Source: Polyodon spathula (Eukaryota; Chordata; Actinopteri; Acipenseriformes; Polyodontidae). From it: a stretch of DNA of 64,000 nucleotides. The position numbers and the translations under genes were made by a program. Under the pieces are notes generated by a model. It was given only the letters and a program-made list of their open reading frames with translations, had not been told where the DNA came from and ran no database searches. This document shows, piece by piece, positions 1-9,732 of this stretch. Each line of letters opens with the position of its first letter. Positions within the stretch are counted from its first letter, which is position 1. The stretch spans positions 7,925,838 through 7,989,837 of the forward strand of contig NC_054564.1 of the NCBI RefSeq assembly GCF_017654505.1. The letters are read 5' to 3'.

Positions 1-79
1 TCTGTCCACATCGCAGTTCAATATCTTTGTAAAATCCAACAGAATTTCCAACATTACATGACAAGGAGACCCGCCTTAC
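1..79 (-). other. egr3: 5' part of EGR3 intron 1, with splice donor
   Basis: On the minus strand the exon ends CAG and is followed at 79-74 by GTAAGG, a near-consensus donor. The remaining 78 bases to the window edge show no coding resemblance. The acceptor is outside the window. Confidence 0.75.
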
Positions 80-236
80 CTGAGGACATCTGTGAATAGT
101 GGGACATGGAATCCGTGCCGGAGAAAATATTCATAGACGTGGGGATGTCTTCTTCTTGGTAGAGATGGTCAGGAACCGGGCTCATTAAACTGCTCATGTT
201 AGTAATAGGGAGCCTGTCCACGAGTTTCCCTGTCAT
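80..236 (-). CDS. egr3: EGR3-like zinc-finger transcription factor, first coding exon (partial gene)
   Basis: EGR3 is an immediate-early nuclear transcription factor that binds GC-rich sites through three C2H2 zinc fingers. Only the N-terminal exon is here. Reading the minus strand from the ATG at 236-234, the peptide starts [18 protein letters not shown] and continues with [16 protein letters not shown] and SHYSQMSS. That order (MTGKL, LP-(V/I)-T, MSSL, LYxEE, N-(L/I)-FSG, HYxQM) matches the start of EGR3 as I remember it better than EGR2, which begins MMTAK. The exon holds 52 codons plus one base and ends in CAG followed by GTAAGG, giving a phase-1 intron; EGR2 and EGR3 both have an early intron near this point. 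The zinc fingers should be in exon 2, left of the window. The frame stays open upstream to another ATG at 365, so a longer N-terminus is possible, but the family start argues for 236. No frameshift or stop is seen. Paralogue assignment is by recognition only. Confidence 0.85.
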
Positions 237-530
237 AGCACTTATATCCAGGCAAGCATAGATAGCAGCAGATGTGTAAGGAGCGACAGATACGCCAGAT
301 CTGCCGGGAAGAATGACCACCAAATAATGCGAATGATCGTGGGGAGAATTAACAAAAACAAACAAACAAAAAAATCTCAGGTAAATTGTAGGTCCAATTC
401 ACTCGGAGAATGCGGTTGTTGTTTTCTTTACTGTGTGTAAAAAAAAAAAAGAAAAAGTCTCTTAATCAGTGTTCAGCGGAGGTGTTGTCAGCTGCGCTGC
501 TGCGAGCGCGGCTCAATGTTGATACTGAGG
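237..530 (-). other. egr3: Predicted EGR3 5' untranslated region
   Basis: This stretch lies between the inferred start codon and the TATA-like box, so with a transcription start near 520-530 it would be a leader of about 290 bases. It contains an A-run on the plus strand (about 428-440), which is a U-run in the transcript. The part just before 236 is open in the coding frame for 43 codons up to an ATG at 365. The transcription start is inferred from the TATA-like box, not observed. Confidence 0.5.
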
Positions 531-539
531 GAACTCCAA

Positions 540-640
540 CGCTGCTTCTATTAAATAGGGGGACGGAACAACGCTGTGACGTAGATGACCATTTAAGGAT
601 ACACAAAGCTTGCCAGCTCCGCGACGTCACAATGGAAGCT
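540..640 (-). promoter_or_regulatory. egr3: EGR3 core promoter with TATA-like box, SRE and CRE sites
   Basis: Reading the minus strand towards the gene the order is: GTGACGTCGC (630-621, CRE-like), CCTTAAATGG (598-589, a perfect CC(A/T)6GG CArG box, the core of a serum response element), CTACGTCA (584-577, CRE half-site type), then CTATTTAATAG (558-548, TATA-like). SRF and CREB sites next to a TATA box are the established logic of EGR-family immediate-early promoters. The spacing (CArG about 31 bp upstream of the TATA-like box, about 290 bp from TATA to ATG) is plausible. Binding is inferred from motifs alone. Confidence 0.7.
589..598 (-). promoter_or_regulatory. CArG box / serum response element
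   Basis: CCATTTAAGG on the plus strand is an exact CC(A/T)6GG match. A targeted scan found no other perfect match near the gene. SRF with ternary complex factors would be the expected binder. Confidence 0.7.
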
Positions 641-1278
641 CCTCATAGTGGAACATTAGTAGAGAACGGGCAGGAAGGCGCTTTGCAAGACAAGCGCAGC
701 TCCGGGGACTGGAGGAGAGTGGCTTGCACCGAGACAGAATCGATCTCTCCTTGCTGAAAGAGACGAGGGCTTCCAAGTTCCACGCAAGACACTTACAAAT
801 AAAAAAAAGCATGGATTTATTTTATACGTTGAAACAGCTCCTTCGGCGTTAAGGTTTGTCACCGCAGGGGCAGTGCAATGCAACGGTTTAGCAACGAAAG
901 CAAAAAAGCAATGATACCACTGAATAATACAGCCAACTAAAGAATTGTGTTCTTTAGAACAAAACACGCAACTGCGAATACAGGTGATGGGTTTACTGTA
1001 ACTGTGTTGCCTTCTTCTCCTCTGGCTGCATTGTTTCTGGTTTGTTTGATGGCTCTGCTTCTACGGTTGTAGTTTAGGGCTGCAATCGGGCTCTGAGGTA
1101 GCGCGCAGTCAGTGCGCTGATTATCCGCATTGCTTTAGACAAACGCGGGCACTGCGTGCTGTGCTGAACGCGGTGCTGGAAAGGGTTATACGCGCCCAAA
1201 TGCTTTCTGTTTAAATGTTTTAACAACAACAAAAATGAATAATTTAACTGGAACCGGCTAACCCACACACACGCGTAG

Positions 1279-1281
<3 letters not shown>

Positions 1282-1338
<57 letters not shown>

Positions 1339-1355
1339 ACACACACACAAACACA
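1282..1355. repeat. (CA)n microsatellite
   Basis: Pure CA from 1282 to about 1333, then interrupted CA-rich sequence to about 1355. Confidence 0.95.
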
Positions 1356-1492
1356 CTTTAAACCAGCATTATGCAATGAAAGTGAGGATACGCTTATACG
1401 CCATTGGCAATGATACGGTTTAGTGAGTTGGTGGCATTGCCAGTCTGTCCGTAGCTCAGTTGTTCGGTGCAGACAGGTGGTCTTTGTTTGAC

Positions 1493-1520
1493 GGGGGGGG
1501 GGGGGGGGGGGGGGGGGGGG
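1493..1520. repeat. poly(G) tract, 28 bases
   Basis: An unbroken run of G. Such runs can form G-quadruplexes and are often misassembled in length. A box A-like string, GTAGCTCAGTTG, lies about 40 bp to the left, so the run may sit in the remains of a tRNA-derived element. Confidence 0.9.
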
Positions 1521-2203
1521 TCTAATTTAATATGGTTGCCAACGTTTTAAATGACGGTATTAGCGCAGTCTATGTTTAGAAATCACTAGTAACACTCAAC
1601 TAAGGTACAGTTACCGCTAGCTGGTACAGTCACTAGAGAATGCGCATCCCTAGCGTATACTGCACCCCAGGTGTCACTTCACTGACTGTATCATGACTTA
1701 ATTGCGTACAGGTGCTTGCACAAAATAGAGTTGAAACCAAAAAAAAAACACACACAAAAACAAGGCAGGCTTCTGAATGCACATGTTTAACTGCAAGGCG
1801 AAATATCGCAAGCTCTCCACAAACGCAGAGCAGCCATGCCGCTCAACTGGAAACGCCAAATAAGGTCCTGATCCGGCGAGGGCTCTGCCCCTTTCTCAAT
1901 TTGGTTAGAAAAGTTCCGGTTTAACAAACAGACAAAGTGGAAAGAGATCGGAACCCACATCCATTAAAGGAACCGCAGAGCGCAAAACGTCATGGGTCGG
2001 ATTTCAGAAATCTAGAAACCAGCACAAAAAGAATCATCTTTATCCGCTGTTCCAAAAATATTCATTTTAAAGAGGAAGCGACGTCTCCTGTTTGTTGTTT
2101 TTCAGCTGCATTGGTCTCTATTGTGAGAAGGAAGGGAAAGTCCGAGGACAGAGTCTGTAGTAAAGCGCACAGCTAATATTGCTCGCAATGCTTTCTGTTT
2201 GAC

Positions 2204-2208
<5 letters not shown>

Positions 2209-2269
<61 letters not shown>
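2209..2269. repeat. (TG)n microsatellite
   Basis: About 30 uninterrupted TG units just before the 57-bp array. Confidence 0.95.
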
Positions 2270-2272
<3 letters not shown>

Positions 2273-2349
2273 TAGACATACAAATAGACAACACTGTCTC
2301 TGTATACATGTATTAATACCATACCAAATTATAATACACAGCAGCTTAA

Positions 2350-4688
2350 CTGTCTTTATAATATACAGCACTAGACCCTGATATTGATGCGATCCAGCCC
2401 TCTGAAATGTCTTTATAATATACAGCACTAGACCCTGATATTGATGAGATCCAGCCCTCTGAAATGTCTTTATAATATACAGCACTAGACCCTGATATTG
2501 ATGAGATCCAGCCCTCTGAAATGTCTTTATAATATACAGCGCTAGACCCTGATATTGATGTGATCCAGCCCTCTGAAATGTCTTTATAATATACAGCACT
2601 AGACCCTGATATTGATGAGATCCAGCCCTCTGAAATGTCTTTATAATATACAGCACTAGACCCTGATATTGATGAGATCCAGCCCTCTGAAATGTCTTTA
2701 TAATATACAGCACTAGACCCTGATATTGATGAGATCCAGCCCTCTGAAATGTCTTTATAATATACAGCACTAGACCCTGATATTGATGAGATCCAGCCCT
2801 CTGAAATGTCTTTATAATATACAGCACTAGACCCTGATATTGATGAGATCCAGCCCTCTGAAATGTCTTTATAATATACAGCACTAGACCCTGATATTGA
2901 TGAGATCCAGCCCTCTGAAATGTCTTTATAATATACAGCACTAGACCCTGATATTGATGAGATCCAGCCCTCTGAAATGTCTTTATAATATACAGCACTA
3001 GACCCTGATATTGATGAGACACAGCCCTCTGAAATGTCTTTATAATATACAGCACTAGACCCTGATATTGATGAGATCCAGCCCTCTGAAATGTCTTTAT
3101 AATATACAGCACTAGACCCTGATATTGATGAGATCCAGCCCTCTGAAATGTCTTTATAATATACAGCACTAGACCCTGATATTGATGAGATCCAGCCCTC
3201 TGAAATGTCTTTATAATATACAGCACTAGACCCTGATATTGATGAGATCCAGCCCTCTGAAATGTCTTTATAATATACAGCACCCTGAGACCAGCCCTCT
3301 GAAATGTCTTTATAATATACAGCAGACCCTGATATTGATGAGATCCAGCCCTCTGAAATGTCTTTATAATATACAGCACTAGACCCTGATATTGATGAGA
3401 CACAGCCCTCTGAAATGTCTTTATAATATACAGCACTAGACCCTGATATTGATGAGATCCAGCCCTCTGAAATGTCTTTATAATATACAGCACTAGACCC
3501 TGATATTGATGAGACACAGCCCTCTGAAATGTCTTTATAATACACAGCACTAGACCCTGATATTGATGAGATCCAGCCCTCTGAAATGTCTTTATAATAC
3601 ACAGCGCTAGACCCTGATACTGATGAGACACAGCCCTCTGAAATGTCTTTATAATATACAGCACTAGACCCTGATATTGATGAGACACAGCCCTCTGAAA
3701 TGTCTTTATAATATACAGCACTAGACCCTGATATTGATGAGATCCAGCCCTCTGAAATGTCTTTATAATATACAGCACTAGACCCTGATATTGATGAGAC
3801 ACAGCCCTCTGAAATGTCTTTATAATATACAGCACTAGACCCTGATATTGATGAGACACAGCCCTCTGAAATGTCTTTATAATATACAGCGCTAGACCCT
3901 GATATTGATGAGACCCAGCCCTCTGAAATGTCTTTATAATATACAGCACTAGACCCTGATATTGATGAGATCCAGCCCTCTGAAATGTCTTTATAATATA
4001 CAGCACTAGACCCTGATATTGATGAGACACAGCCCTCTGAAATGTCTTTATAATATACAGCACTAGACCCTGATATTGATGAGACCCAGCCCTCTGAAAT
4101 GTCTTTATAATATACAGCACTAGACCCTGATATTGATGAGACACAGCCCTCTGAAATGTCTTTATAATATACAGCACTAGACCCTGATATTGATGAGATC
4201 CAGCCCTCTGAAATGTCTTTATAATATACAGCACTAGACCCTGATATTGATGAGACACAGCCCTCTGAAATGTCTTTATAATATACAGCACTAGACCCTG
4301 ATATTGATGAGATCCAGCCCTCTGAAATGTCTTTATAATATACAGCACTAGACCCTGATATTGATGAGACCCAGCCCTCTGAAATGTCTTTATAATATAC
4401 AGCACTAGACCCTGATATTGATGAGACACAGCCCTCTGAAATGTCTTTATAATATACAGCACTAGACCCTGATATTGATGAGACACAGCCCTCTGAAATG
4501 TCTTTATAATATACAGCACTAGACCCTGATATTGATGAGACACAGCCCTCTGAAATGTCTTTATAATATACAGCACTAGACCCTGATATTGATGAGACAC
4601 AGCCCTCTGAAATGTCTTTATAATATACGCACTAGACCCTGATATTGATGAGATACAGCTCTGAAATGTCTTTATAATATCTAGTGAT
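2350..4688. repeat. 57-bp minisatellite, about 41 units
   Basis: The unit begins AAATGTCTTTATAATATACA and contains GCACTAGACCCTGATATTGA, then GAG(ATCC or ACAC)AGCCCTCTG. The two variants, GAGATCCAG and GAGACACAG, are unevenly spread: ATCC types dominate the left half, ACAC types the right. Units near 3284-3325 are shortened. A decayed remnant follows at about 4722-4757. Because 57 is divisible by three and several frames lack stops, long open frames appear on the minus strand (2102-4711 and 2346-3602); they translate the same DNA in different frames and are not considered coding. Confidence 0.95.
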
Positions 4689-4759
4689 ATTGATGAGACT
4701 GTTCTAATCATTCTTATTTAAGTCTGAAATATTATACAGCACTAGACCCTATATTGGAG

Positions 4760-5527
4760 AAGCAAAGTCTTTGCAGAGTCTGTGTGAGCTACGAGTTGAT
4801 TTGCACCGACTCAAAGTTGGAGTGAAGAGTCACACTTCCTTTTCCAGTTCACTGTCTAACTGTGCCACCCATTCTGTAAATAACCAACGCTGTAGCAGCG
4901 CGGAGGCTATCGGCGTGAACGAGGTCAGCCGTGCAAAAGAGCCGGGCTCGCCTGCGCTCCCGGTCAAGCATTCAACCTCGCCTCATCTCCCCGACCTTAA
5001 CGCCAGCTCACCCCACAACAGGGCCCGAAAACACTGCGGCGAAAACGTCAGAAAGCCTTTTCTAAATACTGTCGACGTGCAGGCGTTGTTGGAAGCCCAG
5101 TTTGTTTATTTCATATTGCGCTTTCCTATCGGTTTCGCAATATTGATAACCTTGTACAGGAAACAGCCGCGGGGCTGATATTTCCAACAGGATAACTTTA
5201 TTCAAGAAGTAACGATGTTTAAATGTTTAAACCTTTAATATCGTCCTCTATCCTTTGACTCGGCTCCCTAAACTATTGAATATTAAGAGGGAAAGTATTA
5301 GCCATGGTGACTCCTGTAACTCTGGAAAGCCGGCGTTACACTATTTCAATATTCTTTTCTAAATAAAGAGAAACTGGCTGTGGCGTTTTTATTCCACAAA
5401 CAAAAGCTACAGTGTTTCCTTTCACACAGCAGCCCTTCCGCTCCTTATTATAATATCTTTAAAAAAAAAAAAACCTTACCACATAGTTTGATTATTTATT
5501 ATACCCGATACCAATGAAATACATAAA

Positions 5528-5529
<2 letters not shown>
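4760..5529. other. Single-copy sequence with CpG-rich core, no gene recognised
   Basis: CpG dinucleotides are relatively frequent at about 4890-5080. A 135-codon open frame on the plus strand (4771-5178) spans it, but its composition is unlike a conserved domain and no family is recognised. It may be a regulatory CpG patch about 4.5 kb upstream of the EGR3 start. Confidence 0.45.
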
Positions 5530-5617
<88 letters not shown>

Positions 5618-5618
5618 C
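5530..5618. repeat. (CA)n(TA)n microsatellite
   Basis: CA units from 5530 to about 5607, ending in a short TA run. Confidence 0.95.
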
Positions 5619-5891
5619 TGGGAAAGCAATATTGTAGATTATGTCTGTCAAGGTTTTTTACAGTGACGCTATACGCTCCGACCCCCGCTTTTCAATACAG
5701 CATGCTCCAGTTAGCGCGTTTGTGTGCATACCCATCTAAGAGACAATCGAAACAAATGTATTTTTCAGTTGAAACGGCTCTGTGACAAAAATCGCCGAAG
5801 TCTACAGAGTATCTAACAACCGATGGCACACGTTTACATTTGGTTGAAACGCCTCTAGAGGGCAGCACACACAGAACACAGTGAGAAACAC

Positions 5892-6001
5892 AGAAAGAGG
5901 GAGAGGAGAGAGAGAGGGGAGAGAGAGGAGAGGGGAGGGGAGAGGGAGAGGAGAGGAGAGAGAGGAGAGGGAGAGGGAGAGGGAGAGGGAGAGGGGAGGG
6001 A

Positions 6002-6050
<49 letters not shown>

Positions 6051-6074
6051 AGGAGAGGGAGAGGAGAGAGAGGG

Positions 6075-6105
<31 letters not shown>

Positions 6106-6859
6106 AGGGAGAGGGAGGGGGAGAGAGGAGAGGGAGAGAGAGAGAGAGAGAGAGGAGAGGGAGAGGGGAGGGGAGAGAGAGAGAGGAGGGAGGGGAGAGG
6201 GAGAGGGAGAGGGGAGAGGGAGAGGGAGAGAGGGAGAGGGAGAGGGAGAGGGAGAGGGAGAGGGAGAGGGAGAGGGGGAGGGGAGAGAGGGAGAGAGAGG
6301 GAGAGGGAGAAAGGGAGAGGGAGGGGAGAGGGAGAGGGAGAGAGGGGAGAGGGAGAGGGAGAGGGAGAGGGAGAGGGAGAGGGGAGAGGGAGAGGGGAGA
6401 GGGGAGAGGAGAGGAGAGAGAAAGGGGGAGAGGGAGAGGAGAGAGAGGGAGAGGGGGGGAGAGGAGAGGGGAGAGAGAGGGAGAGGGAGGGAGAGAGAGG
6501 GAGAGGGAGAGGGAGAGGGAGAGGGAGAGGAGAGGGGAGAGGGAGAGGGAGAGAGGGGAGAGGGGAGAGAAGGGAGGGGGGGGGGGAGAGGGGGGGGGAG
6601 GGAGGGAGAGGGGAGAGGGAGAGGGGAGAGGGGAGAGGGGAGGGGGAGAGGGGGAGAGGGGAGGGGAGGAGGGAGGGGGGAGAGAGAGGAGAGGGGAGAG
6701 AGGAGGGAGGGAGAGGGGGAGAGGGAGAGGGGAGGGGGAGGGAGAGAGGAGGGGGGAGAGGGAGAGGAGAGGAGAGGGAGAGGAGAGAGGGGAGAGGGGA
6801 GGGAGACGGAGAGGGAGAGGGGAGGGGGAGGGAGAGGGAGAGGGGAGAGGGAGAGGGAG
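5892..6859. repeat. Kilobase-scale homopurine GGGAGA/GAGA tract
   Basis: From 5892 to 6806 the plus strand is only A and G; one C at 6807 interrupts it and purines continue to about 6859. The content is mixed GA, GGGAGA and GGAGA repeats with G-rich blocks. Open frames in all three minus frames (Ser/Pro/Leu) and on the plus strand (Arg/Glu/Gly) are consequences of composition. Long purine tracts of this type can form triplex (H-) DNA. Confidence 0.95.
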
Positions 6860-7905
6860 CGAGACGGAAGAATCCCCACTGCACCAGACAGGTAGGTGGG
6901 AAGAGTCGGGATCGCTCGCCCCGCACCGAAACCTCCCTCGCCCACAAGTCTCTGATGAACCTGTTAGATATGCACTCCGCTTTTGATCCCAGCACACGCC
7001 TGCTTTCACTGGAGCGTTCTAGAATAAGAACTAGGGGTGGAATGTTTAATCGTGATCCGATAAGCGGGTCGCCAGATCAATGCACACGTGTGACATGCAG
7101 CGCGACGGGAGAAAGCAAAAGACAGACAGCTCCATAGATCCGCACAGCCAGAAACTATAAATGACGGAACCCTATGAAGTTGACTCAGCAGCACGCGTGG
7201 GCTGTTTCAGGATACGGTCCTTTTTTTGAATATGTTCGTTCTGTAAGCTCTGAAGCAGAACCTGGTCTTGTGTTAGTATAACGGAAAGCTATTGGACATT
7301 CAATGAAGGATCCCAAATAAATAATGGCTATAAATAGCCGATAACGAGTGTCTTTTGTTTCATTGTTAGAGGGAATGCCCTTCGCGTTCCAAGATCGCCT
7401 CGCCTGGCCGGGCGATGACGTCACGGGGATTCCGTGGAACGCTTCCTGGATAGAGAGTGTCCACGGCCAGCTGAGCTTGCGATGCGTAGCTGCGTAATTT
7501 GCATAATTCAGACAAGACAGGGCACATCCAGTGACAAGCGGTGAGTATTTGCAAAGCTCCCACACAGGCAGGCAAACAAAACGCGTGTCATCATTTGCCC
7601 AGCTGCGTGCCGGCCGCTGAAAGACTGTATTCTGCTCCAGATTTTATATAACGAACATACCAATTCAGATATAGTTTAGTGTATTGTTTTGGCTCTGAGG
7701 ATTAGAATGCAGGATCGTGGGCATGCGTGGAGGTGTCGGTCTGTCCGTTCACCCACCCGACTGCATGGCACGCGTGGGGCGTTTATCTGTTGAATCATTA
7801 AACATTGTATTGCTAGTCCTTATTCTGTACAATGTCTGTTGATAAGTGTTGGTGGTCAGCCTCATCACACTGCTGCTTCCAAGCTGGAATTCACAGCTAT
7901 GTTGT
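6860..7905. other. Single-copy, CpG-containing upstream sequence
   Basis: No protein is recognised. It includes the candidate regulatory cluster described separately, and at about 7779-7792 a GCGTGGGGC string resembling an EGR binding site. Confidence 0.5.
7150..7510. promoter_or_regulatory. Candidate upstream enhancer: AP-1/MARE, EGR-like, TATA-like, CRE and octamer sites
   Basis: Exact motifs seen: TGACTCAGCA at 7181-7190 (AP-1 and NF-E2/MARE half), GCGTGGGCT at 7195-7203 (eight of nine bases of the EGR site), TATAAATAG near 7330, TGACGTCA at 7416-7423 (perfect palindromic CRE) and ATTTGCAT at 7497-7504 (octamer). Their clustering about 7 kb upstream of an EGR3-like start suggests an activity-dependent enhancer, but short motifs do occur by chance. 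An independent small promoter is an alternative. Confidence 0.35.
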
Positions 7906-7925
7906 GGGGGGGGGGGGGGGGGGGG
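7906..7925. repeat. poly(G) tract, 20 bases
   Basis: Unbroken G run. Confidence 0.9.
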
Positions 7926-8696
7926 TAGAGTACTGACATGAAGGACAGGAAGGGGACGCCAGCAATGTCTCAATGCACTTTAAAGCAAGTATATTGGTAA
8001 CATCCGTGCTGTCAGGTCAGAATTAGAGCTGTCAGTGTGATGAGAAAGAAGATGGAAAAACTTTGGAATCACAGGTAGACACTACCACCTTCACAGGGAG
8101 GACAGTTATCGTTCTGCAATTCCCAGACATCCCACAACACCGCTGTCTGTCATCCCTTCAGGGATCCAGGAAGCCTTTCTTCTTTTTCTCTCAGTGATTC
8201 AGACATCCCTGAAAGTCAAACTAAGTTAGCATTTTACCTTTTACTAGAGCGCAGAATTGGTTTACAGAAATACCTCAAATCAGTAAACAGCTTACAATGG
8301 AAATAAAACCAGAAACACACAAATAAAAATAGAATTTTCCCCTCAATTAACCCCCCCCCCCCTTCCCCCCCCCCCCTGCAGACATCACAGCGGAGCGTTT
8401 TGGTCTCGGCGTGTTCCATTGCAGAGTGACGTGTGGCTTCCTGCTGTGTTGTGGTCTCGCTCAGGGACGCCCACTTCCTCTCCAGGCCTTGACTTATTTC
8501 CTCCACTGGAGAGCAGAATTATCTGCAACTCTTTCCACGTTTAGCCCCGTGATCTTCTGCCCTCTTCCCTCTCGCATGTTTAGTTCTAGGAAACCAATGT
8601 GAAAAATCAAAAACTAGAAGTCAAAGCAGTTCAACAGGAGCCAGACGCAGTCGAGACAAGCCAGACACACTGCACTTTCCACTGAGTGCAAAGGGT

Positions 8697-8761
<65 letters not shown>

Positions 8762-9732
8762 GTTATTATTATTTGACTCAGATTCTCCAGCACCCCCAGG
8801 AACCAACACTTCGTCTCGGGTTAGTCTCGACCAGGCCTGCTCGGGGTTGCATCCTCTCTTTTTTAAAGAGCTTTCAGTGTCAAGGGAGAGCAGATCTAGG
8901 GTTGCAAACATGCACTGTGTTCCTCGCAGATGTACTGTGATATGCTGCAGCAGATTTACAATTTATTTGTAAATATAAAAATATCAACAATGTAAGTGTA
9001 GAAATACGTATATTGGAACTGCATTTACTAGGAGATTTTCAGCATGCACTATGTTGTAGATATAATTTGTTGCATCCTAGTTCATATTGGGTTTTGGTAG
9101 TATTATTTGCACTTGCTGTAAATTATACTGTGTCATAGATTAAGCTTGCATTGCAACCCTGTACTGCCCTGTAACACCTGCAACTCTGTCAAATAAATAA
9201 ATAATGTACACAGCAGTTAATATTTTATATATATTCTTGCAAAATGGTTTAACAGCGATTTTAAGAGAATGCTTCTATCTGGGTGGGTGCAGTTTCATGA
9301 ATATGTTTCTAGTGCTGTGAGCTGCGCTCCACCCAGCTTCCCTTCACCCACTGTCTGGCTCTCACGCCCTGTCTCGCTTCTTACCCTTTTCTGAACTATC
9401 TCTACGGCCACTGCGCAAGAGTCTTCTACTGCTGTGAGTCAGAGAAGCATCGCAAACAGGTTGAAACAGTCATAAAAATCTGGCTGTGGTAGACTGGGGT
9501 GACCAGAGCTTGACAACACTGGATTCTAGCCAAACCCCTTTCCAGCCAATGGCACAGGGCACAAAAACAACATTAGTGTGAAAGACAGCAGGGCAGTTTG
9601 TAGGTGCAAGTGGGAGAATTGAAATCTGCTAGTCTTCTAACACTAAGCGGTAGATTCAGTAAATGATTCAGGTGTGTTTCTGCTGTAAATGAAGGGATGG
9701 TGGAAAGTTGATGCAAGCTTTATGCAGTGGTG
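7926..9732. other. Intergenic sequence with C-run and ATT microsatellite
   Basis: Contains two C runs (8351-8362 and 8365-8376), an ATT microsatellite, and otherwise AT-moderate single-copy sequence. No gene is seen. Confidence 0.6.
8697..8773. repeat. (TAT)n microsatellite
   Basis: About 25 trinucleotide units with one G interruption near 8762. Confidence 0.95.

Larger units (their letters stand above)
641..2208. other. EGR3-proximal upstream region, no gene seen
   Basis: Mostly single-copy sequence with moderate CpG content around 1080-1190. It holds a CA microsatellite, a 28-base G run and A-rich stretches. Several short open frames are present (for example 410-757 and 1712-1924), none with recognisable protein character. 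Confidence 0.6.

Noticed and set aside
2102..4711. 869-codon minus-strand open frame
   Set aside because: It translates the 57-bp array with a 19-residue period, and a second frame (2346-3602) is also open through the same units. It ends in a CA microsatellite. No domain is visible.
4771..5178. 135-codon plus-strand frame in CpG-rich DNA
   Set aside because: No recognisable motif, no codon-level evidence and no splice context; random open frames of this length are expected in GC-richer DNA.
5692..7137. Several ~400-codon frames rich in Ser/Pro/Leu or Arg/Glu/Gly
   Set aside because: They follow from the homopurine tract, which cannot encode stops in the pyrimidine reading and rarely does in the purine one. 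All frames look alike.
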